DNA from: Oncomelania hupensis
Lineage: Eukaryota; Mollusca; Gastropoda; Littorinimorpha; Pomatiopsidae
Length of the DNA: 64,000 bases
Direction: 5' to 3'
Assembly (NCBI GenBank): GCA_036898135.1
Contig: CM072523.1
Location: 4,099,959 to 4,163,958, forward strand
The notes beneath the pieces were generated by a model. The model worked only from the letters and a program-made list of their open reading frames with translations. It did not search any database and had not been told where the DNA came from. The position numbers were made by a program, and so were the translations under genes. How positions within the stretch are numbered: position 1 is the first letter of the stretch; every line of letters begins with the position of its first letter. This document shows, one piece after another, positions 35,801 to 46,012 of the stretch.

Positions 35801-38800
35801 TGATTTTGAAGAAAGGAGCAGACGATAAGATAAGAAGATGGGCCGTGGAGGAGGCTTGTAGACATGACGACAGTGAACACTTCACTGAAATCATATTGCC
35901 CTTTTGTGATGATGACCAGGTTGGCACGATCCTTCTGCACTTTGTCAGAGGTGCACAATGGGAGGCAGCTGACGAGGTACTGAAGGGAAAGGTCAAGGCT
36001 GTTCAACGGAGATGGACCATAGAACAAGGGGCAAGTACTGCTAGTGATGCTGACTTTGCTCAGTATATTCTGCACCACAGCGACACAGATAAACTGAAAA
36101 ACTTGTTTCAAACTCTGATAACACGGCGTATGTGGCTGTCTGTGGATAAAGTATTGGGAAAAGCTGTGAACGATTTATTGCTTAGCCGTGCTGTTACTTC
36201 TGCGGTACAATGGTGCACCGATTCTGAGCTGACTTATCACATTCTGAAACACTGCAAGGCTGAGCAACTGGTCGCCTTATTTACATCACTGATGGAGAAA
36301 GGAATGTGGCGAGCTGTCGCCTACGTCATTGATAAAGGCCATGTCAGCGATCAACAGAAGATACTAGCTGTCAAAGAAGCCAGCAAAGTTGCCGATGAAG
36401 AACTCTTGTCTTCCATGTTAGGTTGTTGCCCAAACAGCGTCCATGACCGAATCTTATCCAATGCAGTGGACAGAGGCCAGTGGTCTGTGGTGGCTAGATT
36501 GCTGGCAGGTGGAGTTTCTGACAACCTTCTACGGTCAGCAGTGGAAGAGGCCTGTAGGAAAGACAGCGGCGAACATTTTGTGGAACACATATTTCCCTAT
36601 TGTGCTGGTGATCAAGTGGACAGAGTGCTGAGTACTCTGGTTGATAGGAAACAATGGCCAGGAGTTAGCACAGTAATGTACCATAAAGACTGCAGTGAAA
36701 GCGCTAAGAGAGTGGCTGTAGGTTCAGCTCTGAAAACAGCAAATGGCTTGGATTTAGTGAGGTACATTCTTGACCACTGCAATAATGCAGAGGTTTACAC
36801 ACTGCTCTTATCCCTTGTAGACAATGGACAGTGGGGAGCTGTTGGACAAATATTTAAAAGGCAGAATCTGATTAAAGGGAGGAGAAAATGGCCTTCGGAG
36901 ACGCCCAGCTTGAAGACAGAGTTACATGTATACGCACTTGGAGAAAATGGACAATGGGAAGCTGTTGGACACGAACTGGAAATGGAGAATCTGACTGAAG
37001 AGAGTAGAAAATCGCTTTTGGAGATTTCCAGCTTGAAGATTGGTTTTGCAGACTTTTGCATAGAGATGTTGCCCTATTGTACAGGCGAAGAATGCAGTTC
37101 GTTGTTGACGCTTATGATCACACACAAAAAGTGGCAGCATGCTGAGAAACTTTTAAGCAAAGTCAACAGCGATAAGCAACAATGGGCAATTGGTCAAATC
37201 AAACAGCAACAGACTCAGTATTTGTATGAAAGCAGCGTCTTTGACTTGTATATGCTTACGCTGTCCACTGGCCAGCTGATTGAAGAGGAACTTCCATACA
37301 TAGTTGAACATGGGTACTGGAAAGCTGCAGGTAAAGTCCTAAGCTTTGCTTCACGACCAGAGCAAATACAGTCTGTCGTATTAGAAGTCTGTATGAAGGC
37401 TGACGATCCTGACCTGACAGAGTTCTTCCTGCCTCATTGTCCGAAAGAACTGTTGGAGTCTGCACTGACCATCCTTGTGTCACGTGGAATGTGGAGGGCA
37501 GTAGGATTTGTTCTGCAACGAGGCATCAGTAGGTCCAAACACGAGTGGGTTTTTGAAGAAGCCATGCAACATGCAAGCGTCATTGACTTCACTGATCATC
37601 TCCTCCCGTACTGCATGGACGACTCCCGTGACAACGTGTTTGCCTTTCTCGTGAGTAATGGACAGTGGGAAAGCGTGGGAAAGTTACTTTGTCAGGGTGT
37701 TAGTGAGCAACAACGACAACACGCCATTGAGGAAGGCAGCACTCGGGCGGATGGCTTCCAGTTTGCAGAGTACATTTTGCCACACTGTGTAAATGAAGAA
37801 CTTCAGCCTGTCCTGAGTCAGCTACTGAAAAGACAACTGTGGGATGCAGTGGGTGTGATACTAAAACGCGGTGTACCTACAGACGTCCACAAATGGGCAT
37901 TGGAAAAATCAATCCTAGCTGCTGATTACTCTGATTTGATGAAGTACATTTTTCCATTCTGTAGCAGATCACAGTATGACAAGGTCTTGACTAAAATGGT
38001 AAATGAAAATCACTGGGAAGACTTAATCCATATTCTCAAGCAACTAGTCACGGATGGTAATGCCCGTGAACAAATCCAGAAGGCCTGTGCTGACAAGGAC
38101 ATGGATAAGCTGTTGGTGTTCTTCTCACGCTTTAGTTGTTGGAGCTCTGTCCAGGCTATACTAAGAAAAGAAACAAGTTGTTTACAAGCGCTGGACGTTT
38201 CTCACTCTACATTTGATGGGACAGATGTTGTAGTTCTCATTGAAATCCTGGCAAATAAAAGGTATTGGTCAGCTGTAGGAGAAATCTTGCAGCAAAAGCT
38301 TAGTATATTCAAGAGTCAAGGTTCTTCTGGTTCGTCCACATCGCCCAGTCTTAGGTGGTTCGAGGAGCGGGTTGTACCCAGTATTCCCGACAGCGATGTG
38401 GAGTCAGTAATATTACAGCTGTCGAATCGATGTCTGTGGCAAGCAGTGGACATGGTGTTGAAGCGCAGAGTTCCTGATTCCAGTCATAAACTGGTACCTC
38501 AGCAGGCTGTTATATTTGCGACTCGTGAAGAGTTTAAAACATACATCTTCCCACATTGCAATGAAAGGGAACAACTTTGTTTCTTTATTCAACATGGACT
38601 TTGGGTGGACGTGTGCGATATGCTTGTGCTGAAGAGATCGACAACAAGCGAACATCTTGCCTTTTTGACGCAGTCAGCAGACAACAGAGTTAACATGGCA
38701 GCCATTGGAGCGGAAATACTTGCCGGTTCAGAAATAAATCCAGACAAGAATAAAATTCTTGATGTCCTTACCAGGCTGTGGGCAAAGTCTAAATACGAAG

Positions 38801-41226
38801 AGTTTCCATCGTTGATCTTCAGAGAAAAAATCAGGGACAGTTCAATAAAAAATCAACTTGGAGACCTGAATACAGACATATCGCATTTCTCAAATTTGTG
38901 GAAAACCCTGCGTAACATTGCAAATGGACACTGCGATGTTGAAGTTTTTATCTCCACAGTGAGAAAGTTACTCAGTTCCAACCTCTACAGACCGTTATAT
39001 ACACTGAGCGAATTCACGATATTCCTCATGATGTTCTGCAGTTATTCCACTCCGTCAACTACCAAAATAAATCTGCTCGTGACAGCATTGTCTATTTTTC
39101 CAATATTTTCAGATGTTCAGAGTGTATTATTGAGAATACTACTGCGTGAAAGAAAATGGGAAATCATCAGACTTGCAGATCTGACTTATGTCTGGGAGCA
39201 CGTCAGGCGAGAATTGTTTGAAACGGCTGTGAAAGAAGGACAATGGACAGAGGTTAAACAGTGGTTAAACCACACTTTATACCATGATCAGCAATGGTGG
39301 GCAATGGGAGAAACGTTTGAACGGAAGCAATGGGATGTATTCATGCTGCTAGCAGACTATGGACTGACAGACCGAGAACTGATGCGCGCACGTTTTCACG
39401 TAGCAAAGAACGGAGACTGGGGCACTGTGATGGCCATGTTGGACCATGGGGCTGACATCAGGGAGATACGCCAATTTTTGCAAGGGGCAAAGGGTGGAAG
39501 GTTTCGCCCATCTCACCAGAAAACCGTGAGGTGCAACAAACTCATGGCCAAAAAGCTACTATATATTGAACAGATGCTGTACAAAAACTGCAGACTTCCA
39601 AGGTCAGAGCAGTATTGTGAGTGGAGAACGCTTCTTTATAAAATCACTCAAGCACGGCCACTTGGCTGTCAAGTGTCGTCGTCAGTTCTTGAGGAAGCTT
39701 TAGAGCACAATGCATGGCCTGTGGTCAAACACCTGGCAAAGCATGAACTGGACCTTACTCAGAGAAACTCATTGTTTCCTCAGATGGTGGAGCGACAGCA
39801 ATGGGGCTGTTGTCGCGAGCTGTTAGAGAAAGGCCTGGATGTTCAGCTCTGTTTGCAAAGCTTGCCGAAACTGCTAGATCTTAGTCAGTGGCTGCTGGTG
39901 GCAAGAATCATGGAATACAATGTGGGCGAGTCGGTGAGACGAGACGTAATGCAGCGAGCCATGGAAAGAAGGGAAGGCAGTGTGGTTTGGCACTGCATTA
40001 GCACAATGCACGGTCACTTGTCGATTAATGAACGACAAATTATGTTCGAACAGTCGATTGAACGTGGTGTATGGCAAGCAGTCAAATGTTTGATTGAAGT
40101 CGGAGACAGTATGGGAATTACTCAACGAGACATAGCTCTGAAACAGGCGATACTTGAGCACAAATGGGATGTTGTAGACCAATGCCAACGTTTCCACGCT
40201 GATATAAACAAACATGAGGATGATGAAGACAACCCTCTGAAGACTGCTGCCCAACGCTGGGATTGGGAGGCAGTAGAAGAGATCGTGATGCGGGATGGGG
40301 ATCAGTCGCAACTGGACAAAACTGGTCGCAGTGTATTGCACAGGGCTATTGCAGCTGAAGAGTGGCAGGTTGTGAAGAAACTGATTCAGTATCATGGAAA
40401 TCTTAGTCTTGCTGACACTGTCTCAGGCACTACACCACTTCAAATGCTGATTGACAAACGCCAAGGAGAGATTCTCGAGCTTGCCATCTTGTGGAGTCCA
40501 GATCTATGCAAGGGAATTAATTCTAGAGGAGAGACACCACTGCATGCTTGTTGTATCTCAGGATGGCCAAAGTACATGTATTATCTGGTTACCAGAGGGG
40601 TTGATCCTTTGCGTGTAACAACAGAAGGGGAATCTGCGTTAATGTATGCTGTGAAGAACGAGTATCCTCAGAGGATGGTGGCTGAATGTATCAGGCTAGG
40701 TTTTAGTACTCATCAACCTGCCATTGCGGAATTGTGGTATATGCCGCGACTACAAGGCTGGGAAGTCTTCACCTCTCCGATGGAACTGGCTATTGTGAGG
40801 AATATGCCCATCATCTGTGCCATGCTTTACGAGTCTGGAGCCAGTTCAAACCATCATCTTTTCTCACTTTACAGACAGTTGCCTGAGTTGCAACAATGGT
40901 ACACTCACCATGGAACCACAGAGGCGAACACATCTGAAGGAAAAGCACTCAAACAAATTTACCAGTTTGTGGAGAAAGTAGCTACCACACCTCGAAGGCT
41001 GACATCCATGTGCCGTTTGGTCATTTCACATGCCTTTAACGTTCGTGGCAAGCGTCACAAAGAAATTGAACAGCTGTACAAGCTGCGGGTCAAGGGTCAC
41101 ATGAGACAGAAGTACGAGTTCTTGCCCGTACCACCAAGCGTCATATCTTACCTATTATTTGACGAGCTTTCCGATTCAAGATATGGTTCTGACCCCGAGC
41201 TTCTTTCGAGCATATTGCAGGCATAA
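32815..41226 (+). CDS. giant tandem-repeat, ankyrin and SOCS-box protein (predicted Cullin5 ligase receptor)
   Basis: One uninterrupted frame of about 2,803 codons. I chose ATG 32815 because its context (GTGACCATGG) is a strong Kozak match; an in-frame GTG lies 6 bases upstream. Residues about 15-1900 are tandem 58-residue units with the pattern VLTTLVTRRMW..VGKLLxRGVSDEQRRWAVQEA...FCNDILPHCSDDQR (pattern, not sequence). The first 14 units are nearly identical and later ones diverged. Ankyrin-like repeats lie at about 2503-2690 (GRSVLHRAIAAEEWQVVKKL, GETPLHACC, ESALMYAVKNE). The C-terminus (about 2725-2785) is a SOCS box: BC-box LTSMCRLVI and Cul5-type LPVPP. ASB-family proteins with ankyrin plus SOCS box recruit substrates to Elongin B/C-Cullin5 ubiquitin ligases; the same role is inferred here. 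No signal peptide or membrane segment is seen. Lack of stops over 8.4 kb in a transposon-rich region argues for selection. The substrate is unknown. Confidence 0.88.
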   Translation: MATPAKLARYEDDTVLTTAVKDEDWWWVGDVLSKGVVSDGQRQWAVQEASEKADDFDFCHNILPHCSDGQRDSVLTTLVTRRMWRSVGKLLQRGVSDEQRRWAVQEAIKEENDIIFCYNILPHCSDDQRDSVLTTLVTRRMWMSVGKLLERGVSDEQRRWAVQEASKKAEDFIFCNIILPHCSDDQRESVLTTLVTRRMWMSVGKLLERGVSDEQRRWAVQEASKEKNDSDFCNDILPHCSDDQRDQVLTTLVTRRMWRSVGELLQRGVSDEQRRWAVQEASKEKNDSDFCNDILPHCSDDQRDQVLTTLVTRRMWMSVGKLLERGVSDEQRRWAVQEASKDKNDFDFFNNILPHCSDDQRDQVLTTLVTRRMWMSVGKLLQRGVSDEQRRWAVQEASKDKNDSDFCNDILPHCSDDQRDQVLTTLVTRRMWMSVGELLQRGVSDEQRRWAVQEASKDKNDSDFCNDILPHCSDDQRDSVLTTLVTRRMWMSVGELLQRGVSDEQRRWAVQEASKEKNDSDFCNDILPHCSDDQRDSVLTTLVTRRMWMSVGKLLERGVSDEQRRWAVQVASKEENDSDFCNDILPHCSDDQRDSVLTTLVTRRMWWSVVKLLQRGVSDEQRRWAVQEACKRIKCKDDDDYFDEDMFCTYILRHCSDNQRDSLLQTLVTRGMWRSVGELLQRGVSDEQLKWAVQVARKRIKCKDDDDYNDDFDEDMFCTYILPHCSDDQRDSVLTMLVTRRMWWYVGKLLQRGVSDEQRRWTIQEASKDPFSEDAALVTAEYCSDDDVDHVLTTLVTRRMWKSVGKLLERGVSDEQRRWAVQKAITHADNPYFFSNVLSHSDNDQLESAVRTVMAQRVWKGVDNQHTLRNLHMLLEQRQIKLCDATVQVASKTCSHSDFFTYIFPHCTHDQCTSLLMYFINHGAWHHVETILKQKQQHIAKSEIKVFTDNVKKWNADFLNCSSMFESSVLSSCSTAHIAEELHKMVGQGLWDNVALILKKGADDKIRRWAVEEACRHDDSEHFTEIILPFCDDDQVGTILLHFVRGAQWEAADEVLKGKVKAVQRRWTIEQGASTASDADFAQYILHHSDTDKLKNLFQTLITRRMWLSVDKVLGKAVNDLLLSRAVTSAVQWCTDSELTYHILKHCKAEQLVALFTSLMEKGMWRAVAYVIDKGHVSDQQKILAVKEASKVADEELLSSMLGCCPNSVHDRILSNAVDRGQWSVVARLLAGGVSDNLLRSAVEEACRKDSGEHFVEHIFPYCAGDQVDRVLSTLVDRKQWPGVSTVMYHKDCSESAKRVAVGSALKTANGLDLVRYILDHCNNAEVYTLLLSLVDNGQWGAVGQIFKRQNLIKGRRKWPSETPSLKTELHVYALGENGQWEAVGHELEMENLTEESRKSLLEISSLKIGFADFCIEMLPYCTGEECSSLLTLMITHKKWQHAEKLLSKVNSDKQQWAIGQIKQQQTQYLYESSVFDLYMLTLSTGQLIEEELPYIVEHGYWKAAGKVLSFASRPEQIQSVVLEVCMKADDPDLTEFFLPHCPKELLESALTILVSRGMWRAVGFVLQRGISRSKHEWVFEEAMQHASVIDFTDHLLPYCMDDSRDNVFAFLVSNGQWESVGKLLCQGVSEQQRQHAIEEGSTRADGFQFAEYILPHCVNEELQPVLSQLLKRQLWDAVGVILKRGVPTDVHKWALEKSILAADYSDLMKYIFPFCSRSQYDKVLTKMVNENHWEDLIHILKQLVTDGNAREQIQKACADKDMDKLLVFFSRFSCWSSVQAILRKETSCLQALDVSHSTFDGTDVVVLIEILANKRYWSAVGEILQQKLSIFKSQGSSGSSTSPSLRWFEERVVPSIPDSDVESVILQLSNRCLWQAVDMVLKRRVPDSSHKLVPQQAVIFATREEFKTYIFPHCNEREQLCFFIQHGLWVDVCDMLVLKRSTTSEHLAFLTQSADNRVNMAAIGAEILAGSEINPDKNKILDVLTRLWAKSKYEEFPSLIFREKIRDSSIKNQLGDLNTDISHFSNLWKTLRNIANGHCDVEVFISTVRKLLSSNLYRPLYTLSEFTIFLMMFCSYSTPSTTKINLLVTALSIFPIFSDVQSVLLRILLRERKWEIIRLADLTYVWEHVRRELFETAVKEGQWTEVKQWLNHTLYHDQQWWAMGETFERKQWDVFMLLADYGLTDRELMRARFHVAKNGDWGTVMAMLDHGADIREIRQFLQGAKGGRFRPSHQKTVRCNKLMAKKLLYIEQMLYKNCRLPRSEQYCEWRTLLYKITQARPLGCQVSSSVLEEALEHNAWPVVKHLAKHELDLTQRNSLFPQMVERQQWGCCRELLEKGLDVQLCLQSLPKLLDLSQWLLVARIMEYNVGESVRRDVMQRAMERREGSVVWHCISTMHGHLSINERQIMFEQSIERGVWQAVKCLIEVGDSMGITQRDIALKQAILEHKWDVVDQCQRFHADINKHEDDEDNPLKTAAQRWDWEAVEEIVMRDGDQSQLDKTGRSVLHRAIAAEEWQVVKKLIQYHGNLSLADTVSGTTPLQMLIDKRQGEILELAILWSPDLCKGINSRGETPLHACCISGWPKYMYYLVTRGVDPLRVTTEGESALMYAVKNEYPQRMVAECIRLGFSTHQPAIAELWYMPRLQGWEVFTSPMELAIVRNMPIICAMLYESGASSNHHLFSLYRQLPELQQWYTHHGTTEANTSEGKALKQIYQFVEKVATTPRRLTSMCRLVISHAFNVRGKRHKEIEQLYKLRVKGHMRQKYEFLPVPPSVISYLLFDELSDSRYGSDPELLSSILQA
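33029..35354 (+). repeat. 174-bp coding tandem array, 13 near-identical units
   Basis: Thirteen units begin GACTCAGTGCTGACAACGCT or close variants. Units 3-9 differ by only a few bases each, and alternatives (AAG/GAG, TTAGAGCGA/TTACAGCGA, GACTCA/GACCAA) are shuffled among units, as expected from unequal exchange or gene conversion. Units 10 and 11 carry extra lysine/aspartate-rich insertions. The array lies within the large coding region and keeps its frame. Confidence 0.95.
40987..41175 (+). other. SOCS box coding segment
   Basis: Encodes TPRRLTSMCRLVISHAF, a 28-residue basic linker, then FLPVPPSVISYLLFDEL. LxxxCxxxI fits the Elongin C-binding BC box, and LPVP fits the Cullin5-selecting LPxP core. 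The loop between the two boxes is longer than usual. Confidence 0.8.
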
Positions 41227-41710
41227 CAAACTGACAGCAAATGTTCGAGTGCTCTTAGTTTTCCTCTGAGTAACATTAACCTCATGATTAAGCATGGCCA
41301 TCGTATCTTCTTGGCTAAGTACTGTGCACTGTTGGAAACTGTGGAAACAGTGATAAAAAGACTAGTTAAGCTTAGTTTATAATTTCGTGTTTTTATGATT
41401 GTGTAAGCAGCTTTGTGCAAGCTGCTTTGTGTAAGTGTGTGTATGTGTAAAGTGAGATAGAGAGGTTGAGACTTTTACCCCAATTTTGTTTAAAAGTTTG
41501 TTTTACAAAATATTGATTTGAGCATAATATGTATTTTCGACAGCTGGTTGACGTTTTCACATTCGCCATTATCTGAAATGGTCATTGTTTCTGCTTTGCA
41601 TTTGTATAATATTTATAACTTGATTCTCTAAAAAGCATTGGACTTATGAGCAACATGGGATCTGCCCTCCTAGTTTCCTTTTAATATCTTACTTGATCAA
41701 TTTTTTTTAA

Positions 41711-41749
<39 letters not shown>

Positions 41750-41850
41750 GTGATGATGATGGTGAGGGTGTTAGTGTGTGTGCAGTATAAATAAATATAC
41801 CATATATTGTCCATAATGTAGTGCCGATATTTGTTTCAGTAAAGATGTTA
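41227..41850. other. 3' flank of the large gene
   Basis: Probable 3' untranslated region. It holds a (GAT)n run at about 41712-41765 and a candidate polyadenylation signal AATAAA at 41790-41795. No second coding region is recognised. Confidence 0.5.
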
Positions 41851-42446
41851 CCCCCGTTGGGGTGCCGGGGGTTTCAGTATAAATAGTATCCCAACTTTCT
41901 GGAAATTTAGTGCTTTAAATTCCCACTGTCGCTGTCTTTTTCATTTGCTCTTTCTCATTCCTGCTCTTTTCTATCAATCTGCTATACTATCGTCTTCTTC
42001 GCTAGACCAGTCTCCTACCTTTTTTCTTGAAACTCTTCCGGGACAAGACTCCTTGTTTGTGTATGAGGTCTGTTGGATCAGCTTTGTAATATTGGACGCT
42101 TTCTACCAGGTGGTCACTAGGGCTTCCTATGATGTTATTATTTATCAATGTAGGCATGTTATATGTATGTGTTTTGTTGATAATTTATAATGATGTTTGT
42201 ATTCTATTTTGTTTTTGTAAACGGGGGTTCGATAAGTTGGGGTGAAGCCTCAGCCGTCCCCTGCGTGGGATGTCTTTATTGTAAAGTGACTGGCTGGTGG
42301 AGAGCTTTCGGTTTTACCACTAGGGTTGTTTCAGCAGATCTTTTATGCGGATCGGGGGTTGTCCGGTCCTGATTTGGCTCGGAAGCGTCCGCTGGACCTA
42401 AAGCAATAATAATGTAATGTAATGTAATGTAATGTAATGTAATGTA
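41851..42446 (+). mobile_element. retroposon family copy A, (TAATG)n tail
   Basis: Starts CCCCCGTTGGGGTGCCGGGG and TTTCAGTATAAATAGTATCC, and continues through CTATACTATCGTCTTCTTCG, GGTGGTCACTAGGGCTTCC and GTAAACGGGGGTTCGATAAG. It ends CTGATTTGGCTCGGAAGCG and CCGCTGGACCTAAAGCAATA plus repeated TGTAA. No protein frame is convincing. Tail-ended copies with variable short tandem repeats indicate a non-autonomous retroposon. Confidence 0.75.
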
Positions 42447-42652
42447 AACGGGGGTTCGATAAGTTGGGGTGAAGCCTCAGCCGTCCCCTGCGTGGGATGT
42501 CTTTATTGTAAAGTGACTGGCTGGTGGAGGGCATTCAGTTTTCCCACTAGGGTTGTTTCAGCAGATCTTTTATGCGGATTGGGGGCTGTCCGGTCCTGAT
42601 TTGGCTCGGAAGAGTCCGCTGGACCTAAAGCAACAATTATGTAATGTAATGT
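42447..42652 (+). mobile_element. retroposon family copy, 3' half, directly after copy A
   Basis: Begins AACGGGGGTTCGATAAGTTG and repeats the last 200 bases of copy A with few differences, ending GGACCTAAAGCAACAATTATG. Confidence 0.75.
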
Positions 42653-42956
42653 TATTCAGTTACTGCAAAGACAGTCAGGTGCGTACGATGCATATATAGT
42701 TTTGTGTTCTCATTCAGTTACTGCAAAGACACTCAGGTGCGTACGATGCATATATTATGTGCTTGTATGACATGTACTTGTTTTTCCAATGATTTTGTTC
42801 TGTAAAATTGTATTTATTCATTTATTTCATAATGTTTGAAATGTAATATTACAAGCTTGTGTTTTGTAACTAGAATAATTTGTAAGGCATTACTGAAGAC
42901 GGGTAAAGCATGTGGATCTATGTCTACTGTTTTGTGGAATGAAAACAGATGACAAA

Positions 42957-43480
42957 ATACCATAATCACTGTACTGTTTTCTCTAAATTGTATTAACATA
43001 CCATAATCACTGTACTGTTTTCTCTAAATTGAATTAAAATACCATAATCACTGTACTGTTTTCTCTAAATTGTATTAAAATACCATAATCACTGTACTGT
43101 TTTCTGTAAATTGTATTAAAATACCATAATCACTGTACTGTTTTCTGTAAATTGTATTAAAATACCATAATCACTGTACTGTTTTCTCTAAATTGTATTA
43201 AAATACCATAATCACTGTACTGTTTTCTGTAAATTGTATTAAAATACCATAGTCACTGTACTGTTTTCTCTAAATTGTATTAAAATACCATAGTCACTGT
43301 ACTGTTTTCTCTAAATTGTATTAAAATACCATAATCACTGTACTGTTTTCTGTAAATTGTATTAAAATACCATAGTCACTGTACTGTTTTCTGTAAATTG
43401 TATTAAAATACCATAATAACCACCGTACGATGTTTTCTGTAAATTATTTCAAAATACCATAATAGCCACCATACTATGTT
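42957..43480. repeat. 41-bp minisatellite, about 12 copies
   Basis: The unit is ATACCATAATCACTGTACTG followed by TTTTCTCTAAATTGTATTAAA, with CTCT/CTGT and ATAATC/ATAGTC variants; the last units are diverged. A 66-bp duplication (CAGTTACTGCAAAGACA...) precedes it at about 42655-42765. Confidence 0.93.
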
Positions 43481-44046
43481 TTCTGTATAGTAACTTGTCA
43501 GTTTAGGTAGACAGTAATAGTCACTGTTTGTTTTGCCAACAAAACTAAATTCTGGGCTGTGTGGCTAATCCTCCTGTGTGTTGGTGTGCTGAACTATAGA
43601 ACACTGCTCCTTTAAAACATAACACAAACCACGAGTGCTCTCTGGCAGTCTGCCAGGCAAATGGTCAAGACCTCGATTATGTTAACAATTTACCTCGTTT
43701 ATTTGTTTACTACAAATTTTATTTCCTTTGACAAGTTTACTTGATGTGGATTACTTTAATGCAATCTGATTGTTCTGTTTTAACCTTCAATCGTATTTCA
43801 GGATTAGGCCTACTTCAATTGTTTTTATAACTGTTATGTATTATGTTTGTTGTGCAATGTGTTTGTTCTTTGTTATTGTTAAACTTGAATTACGGCATGT
43901 ACCTTTACAAGTTTTCTTTGTGTGTATGATTTCAAATGATGTGTTCTTTGGCATGAAAGTATATCGTAGGATCAAAGTTTACTTCCTGTGTATTCGTGTG
44001 TTTTATTGTAATGCACCGGGATTTGTGCGGGAATGTTAAACTTACA

Positions 44047-44215
44047 CGGCCGACGAGACGTGAGCGTGTCGAACATACTCAAACGTCGACCAACTAGACG
44101 TGAACGTGCCGAACATAATCAAACTTTGGCCAAAGACACGTGAGCGTCAAACATACTCAAATGTCGGCCGACGAGACGTGAGCGCCGAACACACTAAAAT
44201 TTCGGCCGTCGGTAG
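44047..44215. repeat. 40-bp tandem repeat, 4 copies
   Basis: Units of the form GACGAGACGTGAGCGTGTCG followed by AACATACTCAAACGTCGGCC. GC-rich compared with the surroundings. Confidence 0.8.
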
Positions 44216-45149
44216 TCTAAAGTTGGGCGCCGAGATGTATGAAGGGCCAACAACCACAAAAGTCGGCCAACGAGGTAATTTCACTGTAGATACTTAGGCT
44301 ATTTTATGGTTCACAGGCACCAGGGAACAGAGGAAGCGGTTGTAGTACTACACCTCTGCCAACCTTTCACGATCATTTTCGACCTTTATTTTCATTCATA
44401 AGTGTCGGAGGAACGGAGAAAAGACCCCGATGCTGTTTCACAGCAGCAACGAGGACGGAAAAGTAATGTTATTGAAGAATTGGATTACAACAGTTAGTGA
44501 TTAAAGTAAGATGCACAGTCACTGTGAACCAGGTTTTCGTTTTTTTCACCCCATGATCGCAGCGTCTGTACTGGCCAGTTATCAAAGTTGTGAACATTAT
44601 CTCAGACACAGAGAAACATTATTAGAAATTAATTCAGTCTTGCAAAGGTTCCAAAGCTTCAGTTGTTATTCACAAGTAGGCTAAGTAGGTGTTATGTTTT
44701 TAAAACGAATTTTGTGTGTTAACCTTAAAACCTTCTTTAAAATAGATTCCCAAGTTTGCATTGGATGTATCATTTTCATGCAAAACGATTAAGATTATTT
44801 TGTGTTATGTTTAAAGCTTCAGTTATGTTGACAAGTTTACTTTTAAGATATTGTGGGAATGTAGAATACTTTGACAAAGTTAGGTTTTCTGTGTGTGTAT
44901 CATTTGAATGCAATATGTTTATTAAGCTTTATTCTCAAGTTATCTGTTTTTTCATGGGCGTTACAAATATGCTTCTTAGTGTAAAGGCGTCGGTTAGTCC
45001 TCTGTATGCAACAAAATTTAATGTACTTTGTGTTTCATTTTATTGAAATGTATTTTTGTGTTAACTTGAAGATGAGAAGGAGGAGGAGGATGACGTAGGT
45101 TGTCATAGAGATGATGGTGGTGGTAGATGTTAACCTATATAGCGCACCT
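44216..45149. other. unassigned region
   Basis: A/T-rich DNA without a supported gene. The short open frame at 44756-45046 has no recognisable domain and I do not call it. Confidence 0.4.
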
Positions 45150-45512
45150 CTGTACAGCTTGGGGATATTGGATGCTTTCTGCCAACTGGTCACTAGGGCT
45201 TTCTATGATATTATTATTTAGCAATATAGGAATTTTATATATATATATATATATGTGTTTTGTTATTTTATAATGATGTTTATATTTTGTTTTGTTTTTG
45301 TAAACGGGGGTTCGATAAATTAGAGAACAGCTTCAGCGTTCCCTGCATGAGATGTCTTTATTGTAAAGTGACGGGCTGGTGGAGTACCTTCAGTGTTACC
45401 ATTATTGTTGTTTCAGTAGATCTTTTAAACAGATAAAGGGTGAGCCCTTTTTCAACCAAGTTGTGGTCCCGATTCGGCTCTTTGCAGTCCGCTGGACCCT
45501 ATAAACAATGAC
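45150..45512 (+). mobile_element. retroposon family copy B, diverged
   Basis: Contains GGATATTGGATGCTTTCTGC, GTAAACGGGGGTTCGATAAA, GTAAAGTGACGGGCTGGTGG and the end CAGTCCGCTGGACCCTATAA. It differs from copy A by a variant 3' end (GGACCCTATAAACAATGACT). Confidence 0.7.
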
Positions 45513-45911
45513 TATCTATTTATTCACGATGACGTATGCTGCCTTGATATTTCCTTTTCGATTTCAACAACCCTCGCTTTCGTAAGTGTACATTGTAGAT
45601 ATTAGCTGGCTGTAATAACCTTAAAATATGTTAAAGCACATTTTTTATTTTTTTATTTTTTTGTTGGTTCGTGGAGTATTTCCAATATGACACATTGATT
45701 TATCCAATATTTAACAGCTCGTATATTTGTGTGCACCTAATGATAACGATTGATGATGATTATGGTCATGATAAAGTTTGTACAGTCACAGACCGTTTTT
45801 TGAAGAAATGATCCTTTAAAATAAATAATTTTCCTGTACGTTTACTAGAATATGGTTAATATGTTTACTAGAATATGGTTAATATGTGTTTACAGTGAGT
45901 TTTTTACTATT

Positions 45912-45915
<4 letters not shown>

Positions 45916-45980
<65 letters not shown>

Positions 45981-46012
45981 CACTACTACTACTACCACTA
46001 CTACTACTACTA
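45916..46012. repeat. (ACT)n microsatellite
   Basis: About 32 triplets with a few CCA interruptions. Confidence 0.97.

Noticed and set aside
32864..40395. Antisense frames within the large gene
   Set aside because: Shadows of the repetitive sense frame; no independent support.
44756..45046. 96-codon open frame as a gene
   Set aside because: A/T-rich, no domain, no splice or Kozak support.
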